From positions 1-7,479 of the forward strand of contig JAFUTM010000389.1 of assembly GCA_017484235.1 (NCBI GenBank): a stretch of 7,479 bases of DNA, given 5' to 3'. Shown piece by piece: positions 1-6,463 of the stretch (positions are counted from its first letter, which is position 1; the number at the start of each line of letters is the position of its first letter). The notes beneath the pieces are model-generated. The model was not told the DNA's origin. It searched no databases and worked only from the letters and a program-made list of their open reading frames with translations. The stretch is from Selenomonadaceae bacterium (GTDB lineage: Bacteria; Bacillota; Negativicutes; Selenomonadales; Selenomonadaceae). The position numbers and the translations under genes were made by a program.

Positions 1-211
1 CGTACTTTTGGTAAGTCCAGCCTCTCAACTTTCCTTAGCTGATACGGTTTACGAAGCTTCAGCAGCTTGGCCAAATAAAAGTTCGTGATGCGACTACAGC
101 GAACAAGTTTCTTTGCTTCTTTCTTTGTTTAAAGAAAGAAGGCTCAACCTTAAAAAATTTTAACTTAGCCGCTAACATCAAATATTAAACATCAAAATAA
201 AAATTAGCAAT
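1..211. other. Left-edge region with no defensible gene
   Basis: This stretch lies beyond the 3' end of the minus-strand TPR gene. On the plus strand a frame is open from the window edge to a TGA at 86-88 (28 codons, ending A-A-W-P-N-K-S-S). It could be the tail of a convergent upstream gene. On the minus strand a competing frame is open over roughly 132-2, reading through K-L-R-K-P-Y-Q-L-R-K. Neither has a start signal in the window, so I call neither a gene. The section 142-211 is AT-rich, with a short repeated word ACATCAAA near 175-197, and holds no clear terminator for either direction apart from the hairpin listed separately. Confidence 0.4.
116..141. repeat. Perfect 11-bp inverted repeat (hairpin)
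   Basis: CTTCTTTCTTT (116-126) and AAAGAAAGAAG (131-141) are exact reverse complements around a 4-nt loop (127-130). No run of T follows immediately on either strand, so it is not a classical intrinsic terminator. It still sits where one would be expected, between the minus-strand TPR gene and a possible convergent gene. It could also be part of a dispersed intergenic repeat. Confidence 0.6.
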
Positions 212-1771
212 TTAACTGTTAAAGCCGAGTTCTTTTGCTTTGGTAATATCAGCTTCTGCACGTTCGTTGTCGCCCAGCTTTTTATAGCACATTCCACGTC
301 GATAATAAGCTTGTGCATTATCTGGATTAAGTTCAATCACCTTAGTGAAATCAGCAATTGCCGCATCGTAATTCTTTAACAGCGCATAAGCACGTCCACG
401 ATTACTATAAATAACTGCATTATTCGGATTAAGTTCAATAGCCTTAGCATAATCCGCAATAGCTTCATCATAATGTTCTGTCTCAGCATAAATAGTGCCG
501 CGATTTATATACGCCCACTCATAATCAGAATTAAGCTCAATCGCCTTGCTGTAATCGGACAGCGCCTCATCACGTTTTTTCAATTCATCATAGGCAACAC
601 CACGATTGTTATATGCCTCTGCTATATTCGGATTAATTTCTATAGCCTTATTAAGGTCAACTATAGCCTTATCATATTGTTTTAACTGTCTATAAATAAG
701 ACCACGATTATTATATCCTTCGGCATAATCAGGATTAATCGCGATTGCTTTATTGTAATTTGATACTGCCTGTCTGTAATTTTTAGTTTCCGCATAAGCA
801 AGGCCGCGATAGAGATAAGCCTCTGCAAAATAATAATTCATTTTAAGTGACTTATCAAAATCAAATATTGCCTGGTTATAATCTTTTTTTACAGTGGCAT
901 AAAATATTCCACGCTCTAAATAGGCCATTGCTAAATTCGGATTTAATTTAATTGCACTATTATAATCATTCAATGCATCATCGTATTTGTTTAACTTAAT
1001 ATAGGCATTGCCGCGATTGATATAGCTCCAATATGAATCTGCGTTAGTTTTAATTATGCTGGTAAAAAATTCAGCAGTACTGGCATAATCTTGTTGATAA
1101 TAAAGTTTGCTGCCTTCTTCCAGTTTCTGAATCATCAAAAAGTTATTGTCGTTCTGATCAAATTCGGATTTTATTGCGGAACGTTCTTCGTCAGTCGTTG
1201 CAGCGTCGTACTGCTGTTTCAATTTCTCGACTTGCTCATTGTTCTCATCAATATACTGTTGTATAGCTCTATCTTGATTAATCAGATTCATTCTATCTTG
1301 ATAATCGCGTTTCAACCAGTTTAAAATACTATCAGTATCAATACTGACTGTGACTGTTGCCTGGGATATGCCATTATTTTTGCCTTCCTGTTCATCAGAC
1401 ACATTTTCGTATTGAACATCAACAACTTCAATTTCATTATTTATAATGGTGAAAATTTCATCTTTTGTAAGCCGCGCATTAATACTGCTGGCATAAGATT
1501 CGATATAAACAACAGCCTGATCTTTGGCATGAGCTATTGCTTTCTGTTTAGCACGCTGCTTGACAGTTTCAGACTGCTCAAAATCATTCATAACATACTT
1601 ACCGACGCCAGTGTAATTTGTAACTTCCGCACTTGCCGTTGAGACTACTGGCACTTTAACATTGTCATCAATGCCATCAACCGAATTAGAATTTATCATA
1701 GGTAAAAGTGTCAAACTGCTGACCGTTAAGGACGCAAGAATTACTCGTTTGATTTTTTTACTGATGTACAT
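212..1771 (-). CDS. Exported TPR-repeat protein, downstream paralog
   Basis: This is a 519-aa protein of tetratricopeptide repeats, which usually form a superhelical protein-binding scaffold. The N-terminus is basic (KKIKR) and then hydrophobic (about residues 9-26). An A-S-A cleavage-like site lies near residue 48, unusually far from the hydrophobic core, so it may be cleaved or remain anchored. Residues about 53-150 form a domain opening Y-T-G-V-G with Ala-rich helices, similar to the LPP20/FlgT-N type of surface-protein domain (from memory). A probable coiled coil covers about 155-210. From about 216 to the end there are nine 34-residue TPR units with the usual N-R-G-x-A-Y and A-I-x-L-N-P signatures. 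The fourth from the N-terminal side onward are the most regular. I choose ATG at 1771 over the GTG at 1780: AAGGTG (1783-1778) is spaced 6 nt from this ATG, and the paralog upstream starts with the same M-Y-x-S-x-K-x-K-R. It is last in the dapB operon, 23 bp after the upstream paralog. Exact partners are unknown. Confidence 0.9.
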   Translation of the reverse strand: MYISKKIKRVILASLTVSSLTLLPMINSNSVDGIDDNVKVPVVSTASAEVTNYTGVGKYVMNDFEQSETVKQRAKQKAIAHAKDQAVVYIESYASSINARLTKDEIFTIINNEIEVVDVQYENVSDEQEGKNNGISQATVTVSIDTDSILNWLKRDYQDRMNLINQDRAIQQYIDENNEQVEKLKQQYDAATTDEERSAIKSEFDQNDNNFLMIQKLEEGSKLYYQQDYASTAEFFTSIIKTNADSYWSYINRGNAYIKLNKYDDALNDYNSAIKLNPNLAMAYLERGIFYATVKKDYNQAIFDFDKSLKMNYYFAEAYLYRGLAYAETKNYRQAVSNYNKAIAINPDYAEGYNNRGLIYRQLKQYDKAIVDLNKAIEINPNIAEAYNNRGVAYDELKKRDEALSDYSKAIELNSDYEWAYINRGTIYAETEHYDEAIADYAKAIELNPNNAVIYSNRGRAYALLKNYDAAIADFTKVIELNPDNAQAYYRRGMCYKKLGDNERAEADITKAKELGFNS

Positions 1772-1794
1772 AATCATCACCTTAACAATTTTCC

Positions 1795-3555
1795 TTAAAG
1801 TTGATTATATTTATTAGTGTCAATCTGAGCGTTTACATCATCACCTATTGCTCTATAGCAGGCAGCCCGCTGTTCGTAGCCATCTTTATCGTTTGGTACT
1901 AGTCGGATATAATTACTGAAATCAGTAATTGCTTCATTGTATTGTCCAAAATCTTTATAAATCAGACCACGATTATAGTAAGCTACGGCATAATTGGAAT
2001 CCATTTGGATTGTTTTGGTATAATCCGCCAACGCTTCATTATATTTATTTACATCATAGTAAGTGAGTCCACGAGCGTGATAGCCGTCTGGATCGTTAGG
2101 TTCTAATTGGATATATTTAGTTAAATCAGCGACTGACATGTCGTAATTTTGTAAATTTCTGTAAGTAATTCCACGATAATAATAAGCCAAACTATAATTT
2201 GGATCAAGTTGCAATGTCTTATTATAATCATTAATTGCTTCATTGTAATTTTGTGAATTTCTATAAGCATTTCCACGACTGTAATAACCGTCTGGATCGT
2301 TAGGTTCTAATTGGATATATTTAGTTAAATCAGCGACTGACATGTCATAATTTTTCAAAATTCTGTAAGCAATGCCGCGATTATAATAAGCCGCACTATA
2401 ATTTGGATCAATCTGCAGAGTCTTAGTATAATCAGTAATTGCTGCATTGTAATTTTGTGAATTTTTATAAGCCAGACCACGAGCGTGGTAGCCGTCTGGA
2501 TCACTGGGATCAAGCTGAATGTATTTGGTAAAATCAGCAATCGAGGCATCATAATTTTCTAAATATCTGTAAGCAATACCGCGATTATAGTATGCATATG
2601 CATAATCAGATTTAAGTTGGATCGCCTTGTTGTAATCGGCGATTGCTTCGTTATAGCGTTCCAGATTTTTATAAATAATACCGCGATTATTGTAAGCCTC
2701 AAAATAATTTGGATTAAGTTCAATTGCTCTGGTAAAATCCGCAAGTGCACGTTCGTAATCTTTTAATTCATCGTAAGCATTTCCACGCCAAAAGTAAACG
2801 CTGGCACGTTGTGGATTAACATTTATCGCCTCATTATAGCAATTGATCGCTTTTTCATAATTTTTACTTTCATAGAACCTATTGCCTTCTTCCAACTTCT
2901 GAGTATATAAGGCTTCTCTGTTAAGAGAGTTCATTTCATTTTGAATTGCTGCACTATTTTGAGGTGTATTTACAATGGTCTGTTCTATCTGAGCAATACG
3001 AGTTTGTTGCTCATTTACACTTTGCTGGATTTCATTGTTCTGATTGACGCTATTTGAACGATCCTTTTCACTACGGTTGAGCCATTCGTTAATTTGATTA
3101 TTTAAGTCGTTAGTTTCAATATTGGTTTTGATTGTAACACGATATTTTATATAGCCTACACCTTCACCGGACAGCGGAATCGGTTCAATACTGACAACTT
3201 CCGTTCCAGTCAATACACCGGCAGTAAAAGTTTGTATCTCGTCCTGCTGCAGTCTGGCATTTTTTACTACCGTCTGGCTGCTGACAAAGATGCCCGCCTG
3301 TTCAAGGGCGTTGCGCTCAGCGTACATTTTTGCATTCTGGATTGCAAAATCTGGTGTTTGATTATTTTGCATAATGTACTCGCCAACGCCAGTATAAGTC
3401 TGAGTTTCAGCGTGAGCAACCGAAATAGATATAATTGGAGTTAAAATGTTTTCATTGTTAATATTGTCAACTGGATAAAGAGACGATACCAACGTCAGGC
3501 CACTGATCATTACTGACGCCAGAATCGTTCGTTTTGTTTTCTGACTCATATACAT
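1795..3555 (-). CDS. Exported TPR-repeat protein, upstream paralog
   Basis: This 586-aa protein has the same architecture as its downstream neighbour. It has a basic start (Q-K-T-K-R), a hydrophobic segment at about residues 10-26 and an A-H-A signal-peptidase-like site near residue 49. A Y-T-G-V-G-E-Y domain follows to about 150, then a polar, Gln/Asn-rich probable coiled coil at about 155-215, then about eleven TPR units (the last incomplete). Units 4 to 11 alternate between two types. One carries N-Y-D-x-S-x-A-D and Y-I-Q-L. The other begins P-D-G-Y and has S-Q-N-Y-N. This gives a 68-residue super-repeat. ATG at 3555 is preferred over the GTG at 3564: AGGAG (3568-3564) lies 8 nt before it and the GTG overlaps that site. 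The DUF2442 stop codon is 16 bp upstream, implying co-transcription. Its role is probably a cell-surface or periplasmic binding scaffold; no enzyme motif is visible. Confidence 0.9.
   Translation of the reverse strand: MYMSQKTKRTILASVMISGLTLVSSLYPVDNINNENILTPIISISVAHAETQTYTGVGEYIMQNNQTPDFAIQNAKMYAERNALEQAGIFVSSQTVVKNARLQQDEIQTFTAGVLTGTEVVSIEPIPLSGEGVGYIKYRVTIKTNIETNDLNNQINEWLNRSEKDRSNSVNQNNEIQQSVNEQQTRIAQIEQTIVNTPQNSAAIQNEMNSLNREALYTQKLEEGNRFYESKNYEKAINCYNEAINVNPQRASVYFWRGNAYDELKDYERALADFTRAIELNPNYFEAYNNRGIIYKNLERYNEAIADYNKAIQLKSDYAYAYYNRGIAYRYLENYDASIADFTKYIQLDPSDPDGYHARGLAYKNSQNYNAAITDYTKTLQIDPNYSAAYYNRGIAYRILKNYDMSVADLTKYIQLEPNDPDGYYSRGNAYRNSQNYNEAINDYNKTLQLDPNYSLAYYYRGITYRNLQNYDMSVADLTKYIQLEPNDPDGYHARGLTYYDVNKYNEALADYTKTIQMDSNYAVAYYNRGLIYKDFGQYNEAITDFSNYIRLVPNDKDGYEQRAACYRAIGDDVNAQIDTNKYNQL
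2084..2346 (-). repeat. Two identical 59-bp direct repeats spaced 204 bp within the TPR gene
   Basis: Positions 2084-2142 and 2288-2346 are identical over 59 bp and exactly 204 bp (two TPR units) apart. A third, diverged copy starts at 2492, again 204 bp on. The repeat encodes part of the alternating TPR pair. Such identity at the DNA level suggests recent duplication or gene conversion and allows slippage or recombination that would change the TPR number in 68-residue steps without breaking the frame. Confidence 0.85.
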
Positions 3556-3571
3556 GAATACCACTCCTCAT

Positions 3572-3814
3572 TTAATATTCGACTTTAACAGAATAATCAT
3601 ATAACTCGTGAGGTGCAATGTCACAGCCGTTCGCCCACTGAACTGTCACATCGTCGACAAATACTTGATTGAAACTGTTTCCGTCTTGCAGTTTGGCGTA
3701 AAAAGGTTCTTTAAAATATGGCTTTACGTCGAAGATTTTACGCTCGCCAGTATTGAAATCAATCATTAATCTATAATCATCAAGTGGCTTAACTTTAATA
3801 GGACGAATTCTCAT
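3572..3814 (-). CDS. DUF2442 family protein
   Basis: This small protein of 80 aa is the usual size for DUF2442. It shows the family pattern: a V-K-P-L-x-D-Y-R-L start, F-N-T-G-E at 20-24, F-D-V-K-P-Y at 28-33, F-x-x-V near 48-51, and the hallmark V-x-W-x-N-G-x-D-I-A-P-x-x-L-Y at 58-72. The ATG at 3814 has GAGG (3828-3825) 10 nt upstream, and that site overlaps the TGA of the preceding DUF4160 gene (12-bp gap), so the two are translationally linked. DUF2442 and DUF4160 genes are very often paired, and the pair has been discussed as toxin-antitoxin-like. No biochemical function is established to my knowledge. Confidence 0.9.
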   Translation of the reverse strand: MRIRPIKVKPLDDYRLMIDFNTGERKIFDVKPYFKEPFYAKLQDGNSFNQVFVDDVTVQWANGCDIAPHELYDYSVKVEY

Positions 3815-3826
3815 AATTAATTTACC

Positions 3827-4093
3827 TCATCTGAGAGGATCAATGCGGAATGGTGCTTGATTATCTTTAATCAATTCATAGTTAGCCCGCAATTCTTCCT
3901 CGTGCATCATTGTCCAAGCAACAACCATCGCCTGTTTTTTACGAGGCAGAGAGCCTGATATTATATTGCCCTCAAAATCAATCGCCATTTGATGTTCGCC
4001 ATAAATTGCGTGAACATGTGGTCGATTATGTTGCCCGCCTTCTTCAAGATAAATATATATTTTTATACCATAAAACATAGAAATTATAGGCAT
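3827..4093 (-). CDS. DUF4160 family protein
   Basis: This 88-aa protein matches DUF4160. It starts M-P-I-I-S-M-F-Y-G-I-K-I-Y, has the conserved R-P-H-V-H-A-x-Y-G-E at 24-33, G-x-L-P near 47-50, Trp60, and an H-E-E-E-L stretch at 64-68. The conserved histidines (H26, H28) suggest metal or nucleic-acid contact, but no activity is proven. The ATG at 4093 has GAGG 8 nt upstream, in nearly the same sequence context as the DUF2442 gene (gatgaggtaa before both). It follows dapB by 25 bp and precedes DUF2442 by 12 bp, so it reads as part of the dapB transcript. It may be one half of a two-component toxin-antitoxin-like module. Confidence 0.9.
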   Translation of the reverse strand: MPIISMFYGIKIYIYLEEGGQHNRPHVHAIYGEHQMAIDFEGNIISGSLPRKKQAMVVAWTMMHEEELRANYELIKDNQAPFRIDPLR

Positions 4094-4118
4094 TTAAATT
4101 ACCTCATCAAAAAATGCA

Positions 4119-4910
4119 TTAATCCAGCAATTTATCAAGACCGACAGTCAAACCTTTGAGATTACGAACTTTTTTGCACGCAAGCAGTACGCCTGGCATA
4201 AATGATTCACGATTGATTGAGTCGTGACGAATCGTCAACGTCTGTCCGAGACCGCCAAATATTACTTCCTGATGTGCAACATAGCCTGGCAGTCTGACAC
4301 TGTGAATGTGTATTCCGTCCACATTGCCACCGCGCACGTGAGGCAGCTTCTCAGATTCGTTTGGATGCCCTTGCTGATGTGACGGTCGGACTTCAGAGAT
4401 CATCTTTGCAGTCAGTTCAGCCGTTCCAGAAGGCGCGTCCAACTTGTTATCGTGATGCAATTCAATAATCTCAACGTCCGGCATATATTTAGCCGCTTTC
4501 TTTGCCATAAGCATCATTAGCACTGCGCCGATTGCAAAGTTAGGGGCAATGAAAACAGACGTATTATTTTCCTCAGACGCTGCACGAATTTTATCTTTAG
4601 CTTCGTCACTTAAACCAGTCGTGCCAACGACCGGCGATACTTTATGTTTAATTGCGGTCATAACGTTGTTAAATACTACTGCCGGCTGAGTGAAGTCAAT
4701 CATAACGTCCGGTTTTTTATTTTCGAGTGCGATTGACAAATCCGTCTCAATGATAATTCCGTTCTTATTATGGCCGGTAATTTCTCCGGTATCAGCGCCG
4801 CCGACCACATCAACTGCACCGACAAGCTCCAGTTCCTCATCATTAATGACCGCGTTTAAAACGGTCCGACCCATTCTGCCGTACGCTCCGTTTACGAGCA
4901 CTTTAATCAA
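4119..4910 (-). CDS. dapB: 4-hydroxy-tetrahydrodipicolinate reductase
   Basis: This cytoplasmic enzyme of the diaminopimelate/lysine pathway reduces hydroxy-tetrahydrodipicolinate to tetrahydrodipicolinate with NAD(P)H. It is 263 aa, a normal length. The Rossmann nucleotide loop G-A-Y-G-R-M-G is at 8-14, D-F-T-Q-P at 72-76, V-G-T-T-G at 95-99 and A-P-N-F at 122-125. The catalytic block E-L-H-H-D-N-K-L-D-A-P-S-G-T-A is at 150-164 (H153/H154 and K157), followed by H-S-V-R-L-P-G and H-Q-E-V-I-F-G. No key residue is missing. The start is TTG at 4910, supported by GAGGAGG 8 nt upstream and by the family's usual start just before the loop. It heads a five-gene minus-strand operon. No dapA is present next to it in this window. 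Confidence 0.97.
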   Translation of the reverse strand: MIKVLVNGAYGRMGRTVLNAVINDEELELVGAVDVVGGADTGEITGHNKNGIIIETDLSIALENKKPDVMIDFTQPAVVFNNVMTAIKHKVSPVVGTTGLSDEAKDKIRAASEENNTSVFIAPNFAIGAVLMMLMAKKAAKYMPDVEIIELHHDNKLDAPSGTAELTAKMISEVRPSHQQGHPNESEKLPHVRGGNVDGIHIHSVRLPGYVAHQEVIFGGLGQTLTIRHDSINRESFMPGVLLACKKVRNLKGLTVGLDKLLD

Positions 4911-4965
4911 ATTTGCCGCCTCCTCTTAATTAAAGACAAGTACATTAATATCATACTTCATTATT

Positions 4966-4993
4966 ATTTTATCATATTTAAATTAAAAAGCAA
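4966..4993 (-). promoter_or_regulatory. Probable promoter of the dapB operon
   Basis: Reading the minus strand, TTGCTT (4993-4988) is followed after 16 bp by TAAAAT (4971-4966), a sigma-70/sigma-A-like pair with good -10 and moderate -35. It lies about 55 bp before the dapB start. The leader is AT-rich, and I see no riboswitch-like or leader-peptide structure in it. Confidence 0.45.
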
Positions 4994-5031
4994 GGTTATT
5001 CAGACACATATTCATAACATGAATTTTTTGC

Positions 5032-5060
5032 TTGCACTTATAATAAATTAATGCGATAAT
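5032..5060 (+). promoter_or_regulatory. Probable promoter of the HD-hisG pair
   Basis: TTGCAC (5032-5037) and GATAAT (5055-5060) are separated by 17 bp. The -10 is close to consensus, while the -35 keeps only the TTG core. A perfect TATAAT at 5039-5044 is an alternative -10 but has no convincing -35 at proper distance. Confidence 0.4.
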
Positions 5061-5118
5061 AATTGTTGTTCAATTAATGGCTAGTAGATGGTGGTGAATA
5101 ACTATATTAAAATCGATT

Positions 5119-5619
5119 TTGAAAAGGATACGACAATTTTTCAGAGCGATTAGTGCTAAATTGACAGGAGACGACCATAAATATATATCAGCTCATCTTT
5201 CGGCGCAAGAGCAGAAGTTGTTTTTTGCGATGGATCTTGTGGATCAATACCATTCGTTACGAGTGGCATATACAATCGAGCGCATTGCAATAGAAGGCAA
5301 ACAGGGCATTGACCGTGAATTTTTGATACGGTGTGCACTCCTTCACGACATTGGCAGAGTTAAAGGCGATATGAGCATTTATGGTAAAGTTTTTACTGTA
5401 CTGATAACCGCTTTTTTCCCAAAAATAGCTGATAGTCTTGAACTCAAAGGTAATCATATGATTTACATTTACAGGCACCACGCGGAGATCGGTGCTCAAA
5501 AGCTGCAAAAGATTGGACTTTACAAAGAAGCCAAGATTATTGCCAAGCATCATTCAAAGCCTTCTGATGATGATTCGCGTGAGCTGCGACTTCTACGTAT
5601 TGCGGACGACAAAAATTAA
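5119..5619 (+). CDS. HD-domain phosphohydrolase
   Basis: A protein of about 166 aa with the HD metal-binding layout: H45 in Q-Y-H-S-L-R-V-A-Y, H76-D77 in L-L-H-D-I-G-R (HDIG type), H120-H121 in R-H-H-A-E-I-G, H144-H145 in A-K-H-H-S-K-P, and D163 in R-I-A-D-D. These are consistent with an intact divalent-metal phosphohydrolase; the substrate (nucleotide, dinucleotide or other phosphoester) cannot be told from sequence. The start is uncertain. TTG at 5119 gives a sensible N-terminus (K-R-I-R-Q-F-F-R-A) but has no ribosome site at proper distance. The only good site, GGTGGTGA at 5090-5097, points to in-frame ATA at 5104 in a frame open from 5098. It is followed by hisG after 22 bp, so the two are probably co-transcribed. 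Confidence 0.85.
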   Translation: MKRIRQFFRAISAKLTGDDHKYISAHLSAQEQKLFFAMDLVDQYHSLRVAYTIERIAIEGKQGIDREFLIRCALLHDIGRVKGDMSIYGKVFTVLITAFFPKIADSLELKGNHMIYIYRHHAEIGAQKLQKIGLYKEAKIIAKHHSKPSDDDSRELRLLRIADDKN

Positions 5620-5641
5620 TTAAACAGATTGGAGATTAATT

Positions 5642-6280
5642 ATGGAACCATATATAACAATAGCACTTCCGAAGGGAAAATTATTTAAATTATCGACAGA
5701 CTTATTTGAAAAGATCGGCTGGACGGCTGAAGGGCTAAACGAAAAGTCGCGCAAATTAGTTATAACTAACGAAGAACAGCGGCTAAAATTTATCATAACT
5801 AAGACTGCCGACGTACCGACTTACGTTGAGTATGGCGCGGCGGACATCGGCATAATCGGCAAAGATGTCATTGCTGAGTCCGGCAAAGATGTGTATGAAC
5901 TGCTCGATCTTGGTTTTGGCAAATGCCATTTGATGATGGCGGTACTCAAAGACAAGAAGCGTGCTTCGTTGCTGGATTATTCAAACACCAGAGTGGCGAC
6001 AAAGTTTCCACACATTGCAGAACAATTCTTTGACTCTCAAGGTATGCAAATGGAATACATCAAACTGAATGGCTCAATAGAGCTTGGTCCAATTATTGGT
6101 CTGTCGGACAGCATTGTCGATATTGTTGAGACCGGCACGACGCTGCGCGAGAATAATTTAGAAGAAATCGCCTGCATTATGAACGCGACCGCGCGGTTAA
6201 TTGCCAATCGTGTCAGCTTTAAACTAAAATTCGACCGAATTAATTCAATGGTAACGGAGCTTAAAAAATTCGTGTCTTAA
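5642..6280 (+). CDS. hisG: ATP phosphoribosyltransferase, short form
   Basis: Catalyses the first step of histidine synthesis, joining ATP and PRPP to give phosphoribosyl-ATP. At 212 aa it is the short HisG type, which lacks the C-terminal regulatory domain and in known systems needs the partner subunit HisZ. Visible motifs are I-A-L-P-K-G-K-L at 7-14, D-V-P-T-Y-V-E-Y-G-A-A-D-I-G-I near 57-71, and the family signature E-L-G-P-I-I-G-L-S-D-S-I-V-D-I-V at 147-162. The PRPP loop E-T-G-T-T-L-R-E follows at 163-170. ATG at 5642 has GGAG 8 nt upstream. It follows the HD gene and is closed by a strong terminator, so it is detached from any hisZ or hisD in this window; the usual histidine operon neighbours must lie elsewhere. 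Confidence 0.97.
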   Translation: MEPYITIALPKGKLFKLSTDLFEKIGWTAEGLNEKSRKLVITNEEQRLKFIITKTADVPTYVEYGAADIGIIGKDVIAESGKDVYELLDLGFGKCHLMMAVLKDKKRASLLDYSNTRVATKFPHIAEQFFDSQGMQMEYIKLNGSIELGPIIGLSDSIVDIVETGTTLRENNLEEIACIMNATARLIANRVSFKLKFDRINSMVTELKKFVS

Positions 6281-6291
6281 TTAAAATGACT

Positions 6292-6335
6292 AAATCCGCT
6301 GGCACTTTTACAATGTCGGCGGATTTTTTATTTTT
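6292..6335 (+). terminator. Intrinsic terminator after hisG
   Basis: AAATCCGC (6292-6299) pairs perfectly with GCGGATTT (6319-6326). The stem extends inward through TGGCA and TGTCG (with two G-U pairs) to 13 bp around a 9-nt loop. It is followed by TTT-A-TTTTT. It starts 12 bp after the hisG stop and isolates hisG from the downstream locus. Confidence 0.93.
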
Positions 6336-6359
6336 AATCGAATTTTAATGAAAAAAGGC

Positions 6360-6393
6360 TTGACAAACCGCATAGGGGGGGGGGGGATATACT
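6360..6393 (+). promoter_or_regulatory. Promoter with a 12-G tract in the spacer (possible phase-variable switch)
   Basis: A perfect -35 box TTGACA (6360-6365) and a near-consensus -10 box TATACT (6388-6393) flank a spacer of 22 bp that contains twelve consecutive G (6375-6386). The best spacer for this promoter class is 16-18 bp, which would need six to eight G. As written the promoter should be weak or off. Slipped-strand loss of about five G would give a strong promoter. Its target is the ORF starting at 6464. A sequencing or assembly error in the homopolymer length is possible. Confidence 0.65.
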
Positions 6394-6405
6394 AATATTA
6401 GTATA
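6388..6405. promoter_or_regulatory. 18-bp perfect palindrome over the -10 box
   Basis: TATACTAAT followed by ATTAGTATA is a perfect 18-bp palindrome that includes the -10 box TATACT, immediately downstream of the G tract (one A between). A dyad of this size at this spot is typical of an operator for a dimeric regulator. Being AT-only apart from two positions, it could also arise by chance. A second TATACT occurs at 6402-6407. Confidence 0.5.
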
Positions 6406-6463
6406 CTTTAATTTTTATGCAATTATATTTGAAGTTTTTTATGTAACAAAGGAGTGATTGTTT

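Larger units (their letters stand above)
4911..5103. promoter_or_regulatory. Divergent intergenic region between dapB and the HD gene
   Basis: About 190 bp separates two divergent transcription units. It holds the dapB ribosome site (GAGGAGG near 4925-4919), the proposed dapB promoter, the proposed plus-strand promoter, and GGTGGTGA at about 5090-5097 as the likely ribosome site for the HD gene. It is very AT-rich. I see no conserved operator or structured leader. Confidence 0.6.

Noticed and set aside
473..1642. Plus-strand ORFs at 473-685, 1091-1324 and 1412-1642
   Set aside because: They lie opposite the well-supported TPR gene, have no ribosome sites and show hydrophobic low-complexity translations typical of antisense shadows.
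2355..2750. Minus-strand ORFs at 2355-2552 and 2559-2750
   Set aside because: These are out-of-frame shadows of the repeated TPR coding sequence.
4690..4929. Plus-strand ORF antisense to dapB
   Set aside because: Shadow of the dapB 5' half; Ser/Thr-rich translation with no family features.
5156..5553. Minus-strand ORFs antisense to the HD gene
   Set aside because: The HD motifs on the plus strand explain the region, and the antisense frames have no supporting signals.
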